This document shows, piece after piece, positions 33,684 through 42,616 of a stretch of DNA of 64,000 bases. Source of the stretch: Acidobacteriota bacterium (lineage in GTDB: Bacteria > Acidobacteriota > Holophagae > Holophagales > Holophagaceae); contig JAJYRN010000001.1 in assembly GCA_021794095.1 (NCBI GenBank), positions 347,630 through 411,629 on the forward strand. The letters run 5' to 3'. The notes below the pieces were generated by a model. That model did no database searches, was not told the DNA's origin, and was given only the letters and a program-made list of their open reading frames with translations. Made by a program: the position numbers and the translations under genes. Every line of letters starts with the position of its first letter. Position 1 is the stretch's first letter.

Positions 33684-35714
33684 TCAGGCCCCGTGCCCGC
33701 GCAGCCAGGCCTCGTCCCGCACGGGGATGCCGAGAGCCTCGGCCTTTGCCCGCTTGGACCCGGCCTTCTCCCCCGCCACCAGCAGCGTGGTCTTGGCGGA
33801 CACGCTGCCCGTGACTTTGGCCCCGAGCCGCTTCAGCAGGGTTTCGGCCTCCTCCCGCGAGAGGGTGGGCAGGGTGCCCGTGACCACGGCGACTTCGCCC
33901 GAAAGGGGCAGCCCGCCCCGGTCCCGGACCTCGGGCGGCGCGGGGGCGACGCCCAAGGCGGCGAGCCGGTCCGGCAACTCCGGATGCAGCGCGATGAAGG
34001 CGCGCACTGCCGCGGCCACCTTCGGGCCCACCTCCGCCACCGCCTGCAACCGGCCCTCCTCCGCCGTCCACAGGGCCTCCAGCGAGGGGTAGGCCTCCGC
34101 CAGCAGTTCCGCCGTGCGGGCACCCACCATGGGAATCCCCAGGGCGTGAAGCCAGCGGGAGAGGGGCTTGCGCCGGGCGGCCTCCAGGGCGTCCAGCACG
34201 TTCTGGGCGGATTTCTCGGCCATGCGCGCCAGGCCGGCCAGGAAAGCCAAGCCGGACCGGGCATCGTCCAGCAGCCCGAACACCTCCCAGGGCTGGGCGA
34301 AGCGACCCGAGGCCACCAGCTGCTCCACCAGCGCCTCGCCGAGGCCCTCGATATCCAGGGCCGCTCGCCCCCCGAAGTGGAGCAGCCGCGCCGTGAGCTT
34401 GGCCGGGCATTCGGGATTGAGGCAGCGGATGGCCACCTCCTCCTCATCCGTCTTGCCCACGGCGCCGCCGCACTCGGGGCAGGCCGCGGGAATCTCCGGC
34501 GCGGGCAGATCCCGGGCCTCCTCGCCGGGAACGAGCGCCACCACCTTGGGGATCACCTCCCCGCCCTTCTCGATGAAGACGCGGTGGCCCACCTTCAGGC
34601 CCAGGCGGGCCAGCTCGTCGGCGTTGTGCAGCGTGGCCCGGCGCACCGTGGAGCCCGCAACGGCCACGGCCTCCAGCTCCGCCACCGGCGTGAGCTTGCC
34701 CGTGCGGCCCACCTGCCAGGTGATGCCGAGCACTGTGGTGGTGGCCTGCAGGGCCGGGTACTTGTAGGCGATCGCCCAGCGCGGCACGCGGTCCGTCTCG
34801 CCGAGGCGCTCCTGCACGGAGAAATCCCGGACCTTGATCACCACCCCATCCGTATCGAAGGGCAGGTTCAGGCGGCCTTCGCGCTGGTCCTCGATGAAGC
34901 GCAGGACATCCTCGAGGGTGCCCGCGGCCGCTCGGGGCATCCGCATGAACCCCCAATCCTCCAGCAGCGCCATGGCCCAGGAATGGCCTTGTCCCTGGGG
35001 CGGGCCTTCGGAATCCTCGGCTTCCCACAGGGCCTGCCAGGGCAGGAAGGAGAGCTGCCGCCGCTCCACCTCCGCGCTATCCAGCAGCTTCAGGGTGCCG
35101 CTGGCAGCGTTGCGGGGGTTTGCGAAGCGGGGTTCGCCGCGGGTGTCCCGCTCGCGGTTCAACGCCTCCCAGCGCTTCCGCGAGAGGAAGGCTTCGCCGC
35201 GCACCGTCAGCATCGTGGGTACCCCCCGGCCTTCACCGAACGGCAGCCGCTTCGGGATGTCCGACAGGGTGCGCGCATTGTCTGTCACCAGCTCGCCGGT
35301 TTCGCCGTCGCCACGGGTCACGGCCTCGACCAGCCTCCCCTCCTCGTAGCGCAGCGAGAGCGAGAGGCCATCCACCTTCAACTCGGCGGCGTACAGGGGT
35401 TCTGCCTCGGGCGCCAGCTTCCGCCACTTCGCCTCCCAGGCCCGCAATTCCGCTTCGGAGTAGGCGTTGTCGAGGCTGAGCATGGGCCTGGCGTGGCGGC
35501 GCTTCTCGAAGGCGTTCACGGGCGGCGCCCCCACGCGCAACGTCGGGCTGTTGGGGTCCGCCAGCTCGGGGCGGGCAGCTTCCAGGTCGCGCAGTTCCCG
35601 TTCCAGGGCGTCGTATTCGGCATCCGAAAGCACCGGGGCATCCAGGACGTAGTACCGATAGCGGTGCAGCCGCACCTGCTCCGCGAGTTCGCGCATCCGG
35701 GCCTGGAGTTCCAT
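33684..35714 (-). CDS. ligA: NAD-dependent DNA ligase
   Basis: The 676-residue protein has all LigA modules: the Ia domain (YYVLDAPVLSDAEYD, NAD binding), adenylation domain with K113 in ELKVDGLSL, OB fold, the four-Cys zinc finger (CPECGG...CLNPECPAK), HhH domain, and C-terminal BRCT domain (SGEVAVVTGTL). It seals nicks in replication and repair. The start ATG overlaps the rodA stop (TGATG), so translation is probably coupled to the cell-shape operon upstream. An in-frame GTG one codon earlier is the alternative. Confidence 0.97.
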   Translation of the reverse strand: MELQARMRELAEQVRLHRYRYYVLDAPVLSDAEYDALERELRDLEAARPELADPNSPTLRVGAPPVNAFEKRRHARPMLSLDNAYSEAELRAWEAKWRKLAPEAEPLYAAELKVDGLSLSLRYEEGRLVEAVTRGDGETGELVTDNARTLSDIPKRLPFGEGRGVPTMLTVRGEAFLSRKRWEALNRERDTRGEPRFANPRNAASGTLKLLDSAEVERRQLSFLPWQALWEAEDSEGPPQGQGHSWAMALLEDWGFMRMPRAAAGTLEDVLRFIEDQREGRLNLPFDTDGVVIKVRDFSVQERLGETDRVPRWAIAYKYPALQATTTVLGITWQVGRTGKLTPVAELEAVAVAGSTVRRATLHNADELARLGLKVGHRVFIEKGGEVIPKVVALVPGEEARDLPAPEIPAACPECGGAVGKTDEEEVAIRCLNPECPAKLTARLLHFGGRAALDIEGLGEALVEQLVASGRFAQPWEVFGLLDDARSGLAFLAGLARMAEKSAQNVLDALEAARRKPLSRWLHALGIPMVGARTAELLAEAYPSLEALWTAEEGRLQAVAEVGPKVAAAVRAFIALHPELPDRLAALGVAPAPPEVRDRGGLPLSGEVAVVTGTLPTLSREEAETLLKRLGAKVTGSVSAKTTLLVAGEKAGSKRAKAEALGIPVRDEAWLRGHGA

Positions 35715-36799
35715 CACTTCACTTTAGACCGGTGCAGAACGCCCATCACCAGTCCCAGGGCCAGGAAGAAACTGAGGGTACTGCTGCCGCCGGCGCTGAA
35801 GAAGGGCAACACCATGCCCTTGTTGGGCAGCGCCCCGGCCACCATGCCCACGTTCACCATCACGTGCATGCCGAAGATCGCCGCGGCGCCTGCGCAGAAG
35901 TAGGCCTCGGCGGAGGTGCGGGCCTGGGCGGCGGCATCCAGCAGCCGCGACAGCAGCAGGCCGAAGAGCCCCAGGGCCAGGATCACGCCCAGGAAGCCGT
36001 GTTCCTCGGCGTACACGCTGAAGGCGAAATCCGTGGTCTTCACCGGCAGGAAATTGAGCTGGGTCTGGGAACCGCTGGTGAAGCCCTTCCCGATGAGGCC
36101 GCCCGCCCCAATGGCGATGCGGCTCTGATTCACCTGGTAGCCCTTGCCCTGGAGATCCCGGGAGGGATCAAGGAAGATCATCACGCGCTGCTTTTGGTAC
36201 GGCTTGAGCACGTGCCGCCACCCGAACACGCCACCCACGGACACCGCCACCGCCAGCAGGAACACCCAGCGCCACTGCAGCCCCTTCACGAGCGGGATGA
36301 GCAGGAGGATGGGCAGGAAACTGAGGGCCATGCCCAGATCCGGCTGCTTGAGCACCAGCAGCATCGGGAAGGCCACCAGCCCCGCGATGCCCAGCAGCTC
36401 CCAGCGGTTCACAGATTCCGCGCTGCGGGTGCCGAGGCGGGTGGAGACATAGAGCAGGGTCACCCATTTCATCAGCTCGGAGGGCTGGAAGGTCTGGCCC
36501 GCGAACACGAACCAGCGGGTGGCGCCCCCGATCCGTTTCCCTGCGACCAGCACGGCCGCCAGCGCCACGAGGCCCAGCAGGTAGAGCGGAAAGCTGAAGC
36601 GGAGGATGCGGCGGGGATCCACGGAGGCCAGCAGGGTCATGAGCGACAGGCCCAGCAGGTTCCAGATGCCCTGTTTGAGCCAGATTCCGGCCTGGGGCGT
36701 ATGCCGCCCCGCGGAGTAGAGGGTCAGCGTGCCGAGCGCCATGAGGGCCAGCAGCACCCAGAGCAGGCGCGCGTCCAGGGCGCGAAGGCGGGTCCTCAT
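35714..36799 (-). CDS. rodA: Rod-shape-determining SEDS glycosyltransferase RodA
   Basis: The 361-residue polytopic membrane protein has about ten hydrophobic segments. SEDS family landmarks include GGATRWFVFAGQTFQPSELMK, LKQPDLGMAL and, in the C-terminal half, VNQSRIAIGAGGLIGKGF, FLPVKTTDFAFSVYAEE and LPNKGMVLPFFSAGGSS. RodA polymerises lipid II during cell elongation with PBP2 (mrdA), whose gene overlaps its start by 4 bases (ATGA). The frame is open far upstream; ATG 36799 is the family start. Confidence 0.96.
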   Translation of the reverse strand: MRTRLRALDARLLWVLLALMALGTLTLYSAGRHTPQAGIWLKQGIWNLLGLSLMTLLASVDPRRILRFSFPLYLLGLVALAAVLVAGKRIGGATRWFVFAGQTFQPSELMKWVTLLYVSTRLGTRSAESVNRWELLGIAGLVAFPMLLVLKQPDLGMALSFLPILLLIPLVKGLQWRWVFLLAVAVSVGGVFGWRHVLKPYQKQRVMIFLDPSRDLQGKGYQVNQSRIAIGAGGLIGKGFTSGSQTQLNFLPVKTTDFAFSVYAEEHGFLGVILALGLFGLLLSRLLDAAAQARTSAEAYFCAGAAAIFGMHVMVNVGMVAGALPNKGMVLPFFSAGGSSTLSFFLALGLVMGVLHRSKVK

Positions 36800-38685
36800 G
36801 GCGTCTCCGCGGGGGCTTCGGGGCTGTAGGGATCCGTCAGCGGGCCCTGGGGCGGCGGGATGGGATGGGTGAGGCGGTCCGCAAACCAGTACTTCACGAC
36901 CTTGGCCGCGATGGGCGCGGCGGCGGTGGACCCGAACCCCGCGTTCTCGACCACCACCGCGAAGGCGATCTGGGGATGGTCCCGGGGGGCGTAGCCCGCG
37001 AAGAGGGCATGGTCCCTGAGGTTCTTGGCCTGGCGAGCGTACTCGGCCTTGTTCACGAAGGCCGCCACCTGGGCGGTGCCCGTCTTGCCCACGAAGGGCG
37101 TCACCTGGGCGACCTCCCGCACAAAGGGATTCTCGGCGGCCGTCCCGCTCTGGACCACCTGGTTCAGGCCCTCGTCCAGCACGGACCAGATGCGGGGATC
37201 CAGCCCCGTGTCCTTCACCGGCGGTGGAGGCGCGGGTTCCAGGGTGTCCGTCTGGTCGTCGCGCAGGCCCATGAAGAGGTGCGGCGTCAGCAGCTTGCCC
37301 TTGGTGGCCAGCATGGCGTAGAAGCGCGCCAGGGCGATGGGGGTGAGGCCCACGGCACCCTGGCCGATGCCCACGCTGATGGTCTCGCCCGCGTACCACT
37401 TGGGATCCCGGGGATCCGCCTTGGCTTTCCAGGCCCGGCTCGGGATGCGTGACGTCTTCTCATGGGGCAGGTCAATGCCCGTGGGGACGGTGAGGCCGTA
37501 TTTCTTGGCCGTGGCGTAGATGTCATCAATGTCCAGCATGGAGGCCACGGTGTAGAAATACACATCGCAGCTCTGCGCGATGGCCTGCACCAGGTTGAGC
37601 GCGCCATGCCCGGTGGGTTTGTCGCACCGGAAATCGCGGCCGTAGAAATTCTTGTGGCCCGCGCAGTAGATGACCGTGTTCGGCGTGATGACGCCCTTCT
37701 CCAGGCCCGCCAGGGCGATCAGCAGCTTGAAGGTGGAGCCGGGCGCGTAGATGCCCTGGATGGCCCGGTTGAGCATGGGCCGCGTGGGGTTCCGGAGGTA
37801 GCGGTCCACCATGTCCTGGCTCAGCCGGTTCAGGAAGAGGTTGGGATCGTACGAGGGGCTGGAGTACATCGCCAGAACCCCGCCATCGTGGAGATCCAGC
37901 ACCACGGCTGCCCCCGCCTGCCCCTGGTAGGCGTCCTCCAGCACCTTCTGGAGCCCGGCGTCGAGGGTCAGGTAGACGGTGTGCCCGGGCACGGCATCCA
38001 CCTGGCCGAAGGAGGCGACCTCGTGGCCCAACTGATCCACGAGGATCCGCTTCTGCCCGTCCGTGCCCTTCAGGCGGTCGTTCCCGCTGGCCTCGTAGCC
38101 ATCCTTCCCGATGATCTCGCCCAGGTGGTAGAGGCCCGGCTTGGCCTTCATCAGATCCTCGCCCACCTCGCCCACGTAGCCGAGCACATGGCCCGCCAGC
38201 TCGCCGCCGAGGTAGACCCGGCGGGGCGCCACTTCCATGCTCAGGAAGGGAAACCGCGCCCGGATGCGCTCCGCGAGGGCGATGTCCGACTCGTCCATGT
38301 TCTCTTCGAGCACCAGGGGCAGGCCCTTGCCGGCGGCGCGGTAGGCCTGGATCTTCCGGGCGAGGACGGCTGGATCCATCCCCAGCGCTTCGGCCAGGGC
38401 CGTCACCACGGCGGGCTTCGAGGGCAGATCCTCCCGCTGGATGACCAGATGCAGGGCCCGCCGGTTGTCCACCAGGCGATGGCCGTTGCGATCCAGGATG
38501 AGGCCCCGGGGCGCGGGAATGGCGCGCACCTTCACCGCCTGCGCCAGGGCGATCTCGCGGAATTCCGCATGGCGGGCGATCTGAAGCCAGGCGTAGATGG
38601 CGGTCAACGCCAGCACGAGGCTCCAGGCGGCGAGGCGGAAGGCACCCAGCCGCCGCTGGAGCAGGGCGCGCTGCCGGGGCTCCAC
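36796..38685 (-). CDS. mrdA: Penicillin-binding protein 2 (elongasome transpeptidase)
   Basis: In this 629-residue protein an N-terminal transmembrane helix (about residues 15-32) precedes the pedestal/dimerisation domain. The transpeptidase domain follows with the active-site S-x-x-K (PGSTFK), an S-x-D/N-type motif (AQSCDVYFYT) and K-T-G (GKTGTAQ). It cross-links peptidoglycan during rod elongation as the partner of RodA. The GTG start directly abuts the mreD stop. Confidence 0.95.
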   Translation of the reverse strand: MEPRQRALLQRRLGAFRLAAWSLVLALTAIYAWLQIARHAEFREIALAQAVKVRAIPAPRGLILDRNGHRLVDNRRALHLVIQREDLPSKPAVVTALAEALGMDPAVLARKIQAYRAAGKGLPLVLEENMDESDIALAERIRARFPFLSMEVAPRRVYLGGELAGHVLGYVGEVGEDLMKAKPGLYHLGEIIGKDGYEASGNDRLKGTDGQKRILVDQLGHEVASFGQVDAVPGHTVYLTLDAGLQKVLEDAYQGQAGAAVVLDLHDGGVLAMYSSPSYDPNLFLNRLSQDMVDRYLRNPTRPMLNRAIQGIYAPGSTFKLLIALAGLEKGVITPNTVIYCAGHKNFYGRDFRCDKPTGHGALNLVQAIAQSCDVYFYTVASMLDIDDIYATAKKYGLTVPTGIDLPHEKTSRIPSRAWKAKADPRDPKWYAGETISVGIGQGAVGLTPIALARFYAMLATKGKLLTPHLFMGLRDDQTDTLEPAPPPPVKDTGLDPRIWSVLDEGLNQVVQSGTAAENPFVREVAQVTPFVGKTGTAQVAAFVNKAEYARQAKNLRDHALFAGYAPRDHPQIAFAVVVENAGFGSTAAAPIAAKVVKYWFADRLTHPIPPPQGPLTDPYSPEAPAETP

Positions 38686-39174
38686 TCAATGCCTCCGGGG
38701 TGCGGCGTCGGCGAAGAGCAGACGCCAGAGGAGCCACGCCCAGGCCGGAAGGGTGCCCAGGGCCCAGGCCCAGCCGCTGCCCCAGGGATGGGGGCCCGCG
38801 GCCAGCCGGACCGCGCCGTGGACCAGCACTGTTTGCAGCAGGGCGAGCCCCGCCAGCCGGAGCATCCAGCCCCGCAGGGATTCCACGGGCCAGAGGGACG
38901 CCATCCAGGCCGCCAGCAGCGCCACGCTCATATCGGCCCAGGGCGTGCCGCCCAGGTGGGGATAGAGGCGCGCCGCGCCCTCCAGGGCCCAGCCGCCCGC
39001 CGCGGCCCAGAGTGCCGTCCGGAGGGCGGCGCCGGGCCGGGGCGCCAGGGCCAGGACCAGCAGGACGTGAAAGACGGCCTGCACCCGCGGGAAGGGCGCG
39101 CACAGGAACACCAGGCTCAGCGCCAGCAGGCACAGCAGATCCTGGCGGACGGTGGACACCGGGGAGCGGGTCAT
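38686..39174 (-). CDS. mreD: Rod-shape-determining protein MreD
   Basis: The 162-residue membrane protein is almost entirely hydrophobic, with four to five helices, and weakly conserved as is usual for MreD. The call rests mainly on its position between mreC (4-base ATGA overlap) and mrdA, and on size and hydropathy. It works with MreC to connect MreB filaments to the peptidoglycan synthases. Confidence 0.85.
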   Translation of the reverse strand: MTRSPVSTVRQDLLCLLALSLVFLCAPFPRVQAVFHVLLVLALAPRPGAALRTALWAAAGGWALEGAARLYPHLGGTPWADMSVALLAAWMASLWPVESLRGWMLRLAGLALLQTVLVHGAVRLAAGPHPWGSGWAWALGTLPAWAWLLWRLLFADAAPRRH

Positions 39175-40052
39175 GGCGTCCCCCGGTGCGGCGGCGCGGC
39201 GGGCGCCACGAAGGGCTCCTGCACCTCCAGGGGGGGCTGGGGCGGCAGGATCAGGACAAAGTGGAGGCGGTCGAGGGGCGCCGACAGTTGCATGGTGACG
39301 TGCAGCTCAAGCTCCCCCTTCTCCACCCGGGTCACATAGCCCACCAGCAGGCCCCGGGGAAACACCCGATCCAATCCCGAGGTGTAAACCGCCTCGCCCA
39401 CCTGCACCACCTCCTGATTGCTGAGGTAGCGGATGAGCGCCTGACCCGAGCCCAACCCCTCCAGCACGCCCGTGGCCCGGCTGCGCGCGAGCATGACGCT
39501 CACGGAGGCGTTCGGCGCATCCGCCGGGAGCACCTTGGACTGCGTGGGGCCCACGGACCAGAGCCGGCCCACCACACCCTCGGGTGCGATCACCCCCTGA
39601 TCCGGCACGAAGCCCCGGTCCCGCCCGCCGTCCAGGATCAGGCCGCCGAAGGCTTCTGGCCGCGTGCTGAAGATCACCCGCGCACCCGCCAGCGCCAGCG
39701 GAATCTGCTGGCGCAGCCCCAGGATCCGCTCCGCCTCGCCGGCCTCCGCCAGTTGCGGCGCCTGCTGGGCCGCGGCGAGCTGAAGGGCGGCCAGCTGGGC
39801 ACGCAGGTTGGCATTCTCCGCCTGGAGTTGCGCCAGGGAACGGGCCCGGTCCTGCCGCCGGGTCCGCCACGCCTCCCAGTGCGAGGCCAAGCCTTCGGCG
39901 GGCCGGGCCAGCGTCCCCGCGATCCGCGTCCAGACGTGGCCGGGACGCGGCCCCATCGCCACCCACGCGCCATGGCCCACCCAGAGGAGAATCAGCAGGT
40001 ACCGCCGCCGCCCTGCGGGGTTCCATCCCCAGTTGGAGGCGCGGGCAGGCAT
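39171..40052 (-). CDS. mreC: Rod-shape-determining protein MreC
   Basis: The 293-residue protein has one N-terminal transmembrane helix (about residues 18-34), a coiled coil rich in Ala, Gln, Leu and Arg (about 60-115), and the periplasmic double beta-barrel with family motifs GGLILDGGRDRGF, GVIAPEGVVGRLWSVGP and GLDRVFPRGLLVGYV. A Pro-rich tail ends it. It lies 9 bases downstream of mreB in the mreBCD-mrdA-rodA operon. Confidence 0.95.
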   Translation of the reverse strand: MPARASNWGWNPAGRRRYLLILLWVGHGAWVAMGPRPGHVWTRIAGTLARPAEGLASHWEAWRTRRQDRARSLAQLQAENANLRAQLAALQLAAAQQAPQLAEAGEAERILGLRQQIPLALAGARVIFSTRPEAFGGLILDGGRDRGFVPDQGVIAPEGVVGRLWSVGPTQSKVLPADAPNASVSVMLARSRATGVLEGLGSGQALIRYLSNQEVVQVGEAVYTSGLDRVFPRGLLVGYVTRVEKGELELHVTMQLSAPLDRLHFVLILPPQPPLEVQEPFVAPAAPPHRGTP

Positions 40053-40061
40053 CGCGGCCCG

Positions 40062-41105
40062 CTAGTCGAGGATCTGGATGCGGCGCAGAAGCGGGATGTT
40101 CTCCAGCAGCAGCGCCGTGCCGCGCACCACGGCCGTCTGCGGATCCTCGGCCCGGAACACCGGCAGATGCGTCTCCTTGCGGAGCCGCTCGTCCAATCCC
40201 TGGATCAGCGAGCCGCCGCCCGTCAGGCAGATCCCGCGGTCAATGAGATCCGCCGCCAGCTGGGGCGGCGTCTCGTTGAGGGCCTTGCGGACCAGGTCAA
40301 TGATGGCGTTGATGGGCTCGGCCAGGGCCTCGCGGATCTCCGCGTCGTTCAGCGTCAGCGTCTTGGGCAATCCCTCGAACTGGTCCCGGCCGCTCACTTC
40401 CATGGTGCGGGAGAACTCGGAGGGGAAGGCGGAACCGAGCGTCCACTTCACCTCCTCGGCCGAGGCCTCGGAGATGAGCACGTTGTATTTCTCGCGGATG
40501 TACTTGATCACCGCCTCGTCCATCTCGTCACCGGCGATGAGGATGGAATCCGAGAACACCTTGCCGTTGTAGCTGATGACCGCCACATCCGTGGTGCCGC
40601 CGCCGATATCCACGATCATGCAGCCGCGTTTTTCGTTGATGGCCAGGCCCGCCCCGATGGCCGCTACCATGGTCTGATCCACCAGGAACACCTCGCCGGC
40701 CTTGGCGTCATAGCAGCACTGGCGCACGGCGCGGCGGGCCACCTGGTGGGCGCGGGGCGGCACGCTGACCACGATGCGGGTGCGGGCGATCCCCCGGCTC
40801 GGGCGGGCCCGCTGGATGAACTGGGCCAGCATCTTCTCCGCGGCATCCACTTCGAAGATCATGCCGTCCTTCATGGGGCGGATGGTCTTCACGCCCTGGG
40901 GCGTCCGGCCCAGCAGCTGCTTGGCCTCGTCCCCCACGGCCTCTACCTCATGGGTGACCGTGTTCAGGGCCACAATGGAGGGTTCATAGATGACAATGCG
41001 CCCGGCCTGCTTGGTGTGCACCAGCGTCGAGGCGGTGCCCAGGTCAATGGCGAGGTCGGCATTGAAGAGGTTGGACCAGAACTGGCGGGAAAAAAGGCTG
41101 GCCAC
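40062..41105 (-). CDS. mreB: Rod-shape-determining actin homologue MreB
   Basis: The 347-residue protein has actin-fold phosphate loops DLGTAST (residues about 21-27) and DIGGGTTDVAVIS, plus SVPPRAHQVARRAVRQ and the adenosine loop LTGGGSLIQGLDE. The N-terminal SLFSRQFW stretch is a likely membrane-binding amphipathic helix. It polymerises at the membrane to guide elongation. The start is GTG. It is the first gene of the operon; its upstream region (41106-41346) contains a duplicated glutaredoxin fragment. Confidence 0.97.
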   Translation of the reverse strand: MASLFSRQFWSNLFNADLAIDLGTASTLVHTKQAGRIVIYEPSIVALNTVTHEVEAVGDEAKQLLGRTPQGVKTIRPMKDGMIFEVDAAEKMLAQFIQRARPSRGIARTRIVVSVPPRAHQVARRAVRQCCYDAKAGEVFLVDQTMVAAIGAGLAINEKRGCMIVDIGGGTTDVAVISYNGKVFSDSILIAGDEMDEAVIKYIREKYNVLISEASAEEVKWTLGSAFPSEFSRTMEVSGRDQFEGLPKTLTLNDAEIREALAEPINAIIDLVRKALNETPPQLAADLIDRGICLTGGGSLIQGLDERLRKETHLPVFRAEDPQTAVVRGTALLLENIPLLRRIQILD

Positions 41106-41172
41106 GTGGCACTCCCGGGGAACCTCTTAGGGTGCCACGAACCGCCCGGCGGAGCCATCGGCCGATCGGGAT

Positions 41173-41251
41173 TCCGCCGCCGCCAGCAGTTCCCTCACCA
41201 GCAGCTCTCCATCCAGCCGCTGGGGCAGTTCCTTGTGATAGCCGCGGACCC
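41173..41251 (-). pseudogene. Duplicated 3' fragment of the glutaredoxin gene
   Basis: These 79 bases match 41351-41429, the 3' end of the glutaredoxin gene, with one mismatch and a spacing of 178 bases. They would encode the last 26 or so residues (GYHKELPQRLDGELLVRELLAAAE). The 99 bases between the copies are GC-rich and contain CAGGCC-TTGAT-GGCCTG at 41279-41295. The fragment lies in the mreB upstream region and is presumably non-functional. Confidence 0.8.
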
Positions 41252-41346
41252 GCGAGCCGGATGCGGGTCGCGAGCGGGCAGGCCTTGATGGCCTGACCCG
41301 AGCGGGGCCCCGCCCCGGCGAGCATCAGGGCGCGTGTCCGCGGCGG

Positions 41347-41640
41347 CTACTCCGCCGCCGCCAGCAGTTCCCTCACCAGCAGCTCTCCGTCCAGCCGCTG
41401 GGGCAGTTCCTTGTGATAGCCGCGGACCCAGCGCCCCCCATTCACCTTCACGAAGGGAATGGCCCGCTTGCCGGTCTCCCGTTCCAGGGTTTCAGCAGCC
41501 CCGGACACGGTCTCGATGTCCACTTTCCGGTAGGCCACGCCCCGGGTCCCCAGCCAGGCCTCCAGGCGGCGGCAATCCGGGCACCACGTGGCGCTGTAGA
41601 CCTCCAGATCCAGGCCTGCCAGCGGGTCAATTGCGCTCAT
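41347..41640 (-). CDS. Glutaredoxin-like protein
   Basis: This 97-residue thioredoxin-fold protein has an N-terminal C-P-D-C redox motif (YSATWCPDCRRLEAWL), the cis-Pro segment AIPFVKVNGG and a C-terminal helix. The CPDC motif and spacing resemble the mycoredoxin/NrdH-like group. It is a probable thiol-disulfide reductase of the cytosol. ATG 41640 follows GGGAGG by 5 bases; the ORF also permits a GTG 2 codons earlier. It is divergent from a SurA-like lipoprotein gene. Confidence 0.88.
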   Translation of the reverse strand: MSAIDPLAGLDLEVYSATWCPDCRRLEAWLGTRGVAYRKVDIETVSGAAETLERETGKRAIPFVKVNGGRWVRGYHKELPQRLDGELLVRELLAAAE

Positions 41641-41692
41641 GGTCACCTCCCGTTCCTGTCATTCTGATGCCTTCCGGTTCCCCGAGGGATTC

Positions 41693-42286
41693 ATGAACAT
41701 GCGTTTTGCCTCCGCCAGCCTCCTCCTCCCCCTGCTTTTCGCCTGGGGCTGCAGGCCCGCCCCCAAGGACACCAGCCGGGTCATCGCCACCGCCGGCGAT
41801 CAGAAAATCACCGAGAAGGATTTCACCGACCTGGTCAAGGGCCTCTCCCCCGATGCCGCCCAGGCGACGACCTTCCTGACCAGTCCCGCCGCGCGGGAGC
41901 GCCGGGCCCAGATGGCCGACCAGATGGCCATGCAGGATGCCATCCTCGCCTACGCCAAGCTCCAGGGCCTGCCCAAGGATCCCGCGATCCAGCGCCAGGT
42001 CGAGGGCGCCGAGGCCCAGGTCTACTTCCAGGCCCTGGTGAAGAAGCGCCTCGAAGGCGTGACGCCCACGGAAGCCCAGCTCAAGGCCTTCTACGATGAA
42101 AAGGTCGCCGCCATGAAGGCCCAGGGCCAGGAGAAGGGCGCCCCCTCCTACGAGATGGTGAAGCCCCAGCTGCCGAACCTCTGGCTCCAGGAGCGCGGCC
42201 GCCAGATCTCCCAGGAAGTCCAGCAGGAGATCCGGACCCGCATCCCCATCACCCTGGCCGACGACTACAAGCCCGCCGCCCAGTAG
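41693..42286 (+). CDS. SurA-N-like periplasmic lipoprotein (chaperone domain without PPIase)
   Basis: The 197-residue protein has a signal peptide with a lipobox-like end, FAWGC, followed by TSRVIATAGDQKITEKDFTDLV, the typical start of SurA/PrsA-type N-terminal domains. Helical segments with the LKAFYDEKVA pattern preceding a parvulin domain are present, but the parvulin domain itself is absent and the protein stops at KPAAQ. It probably acts as a folding factor for exported proteins. A strong terminator follows. Confidence 0.78.
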   Translation: MNMRFASASLLLPLLFAWGCRPAPKDTSRVIATAGDQKITEKDFTDLVKGLSPDAAQATTFLTSPAARERRAQMADQMAMQDAILAYAKLQGLPKDPAIQRQVEGAEAQVYFQALVKKRLEGVTPTEAQLKAFYDEKVAAMKAQGQEKGAPSYEMVKPQLPNLWLQERGRQISQEVQQEIRTRIPITLADDYKPAAQ

Positions 42287-42306
42287 CTGGTCCCGCTTCC
42301 GGTTCC

Positions 42307-42330
42307 GAAGGCCCCCTGTCGGGGGCCTTC
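42307..42330 (+). terminator. Terminator after the SurA-like gene
   Basis: GAAGGCCCCC (42307-42316), loop TGTC, GGGGGCCTTC (42321-42330): a perfect 10-bp stem followed by CTGTGTGTG, with only a weak T-run. Confidence 0.7.
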
Positions 42331-42338
42331 CTGTGTGT

Positions 42339-42429
42339 GCCCCGAGACGGCTGTGACTTCGATCCCGTCTCTCCAGAATCAAAGACCCCCTGGCGGGGGT
42401 CGTTGATTCTGGTGCCTGGAGACGGAATC
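42339..42429. repeat. 91-bp direct repeat, copy 1 (contains tRNA-Phe 3' end and its terminator)
   Basis: It matches 42526-42616 with one mismatch (offset 187). It contains the last 20 or so bases of tRNA-Phe plus CCA and, beyond it, the nested hairpin CCAGAATCAA...TTGATTCTGG around GACCCCC...GGGGGTC. The body of the tRNA is missing here. The 96 bases between the two copies are GC-rich with no gene. Confidence 0.85.
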
Positions 42430-42525
42430 CCCTCCTCCGGCGCTCCCGCGCCTCCCCCGGGCCGCACGCCGTCTAGGGTCGCCTCCGGCCTCCGCACGCC
42501 ATGCGTGCTCCGGCCTCCGAAACGC

Positions 42526-42616
42526 GCCCCGAGACGGCTGTGACTTCGATCCCGTCTCTCCAGAATCAAAGACCCCCTGGTGGGGGTCGTTGATTCTGGT
42601 GCCTGGAGACGGAATC
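42526..42616. repeat. 91-bp direct repeat, copy 2 (genuine tRNA-Phe 3' flank)
   Basis: It is the partner of 42339-42429. On the minus strand it holds the tRNA-Phe 3' end and a hairpin terminator (GACCCCC, loop, GGGGGTC, TTTGATT) immediately downstream. Confidence 0.85.

Noticed and set aside
32676..35903. A 1075-codon plus-strand open frame
   Set aside because: It is antisense to the kinase and ligA, with shadow-type composition and no recognisable domain.
41693..42286. Complete SurA-type peptidyl-prolyl isomerase
   Set aside because: The N-terminal chaperone-like region is present, but no parvulin domain follows before the stop, so I call it SurA-N-like only.
42339..42429. Second tRNA-Phe gene
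   Set aside because: Only the 3' portion is present; the D-arm, anticodon arm and 5' acceptor strand are missing.
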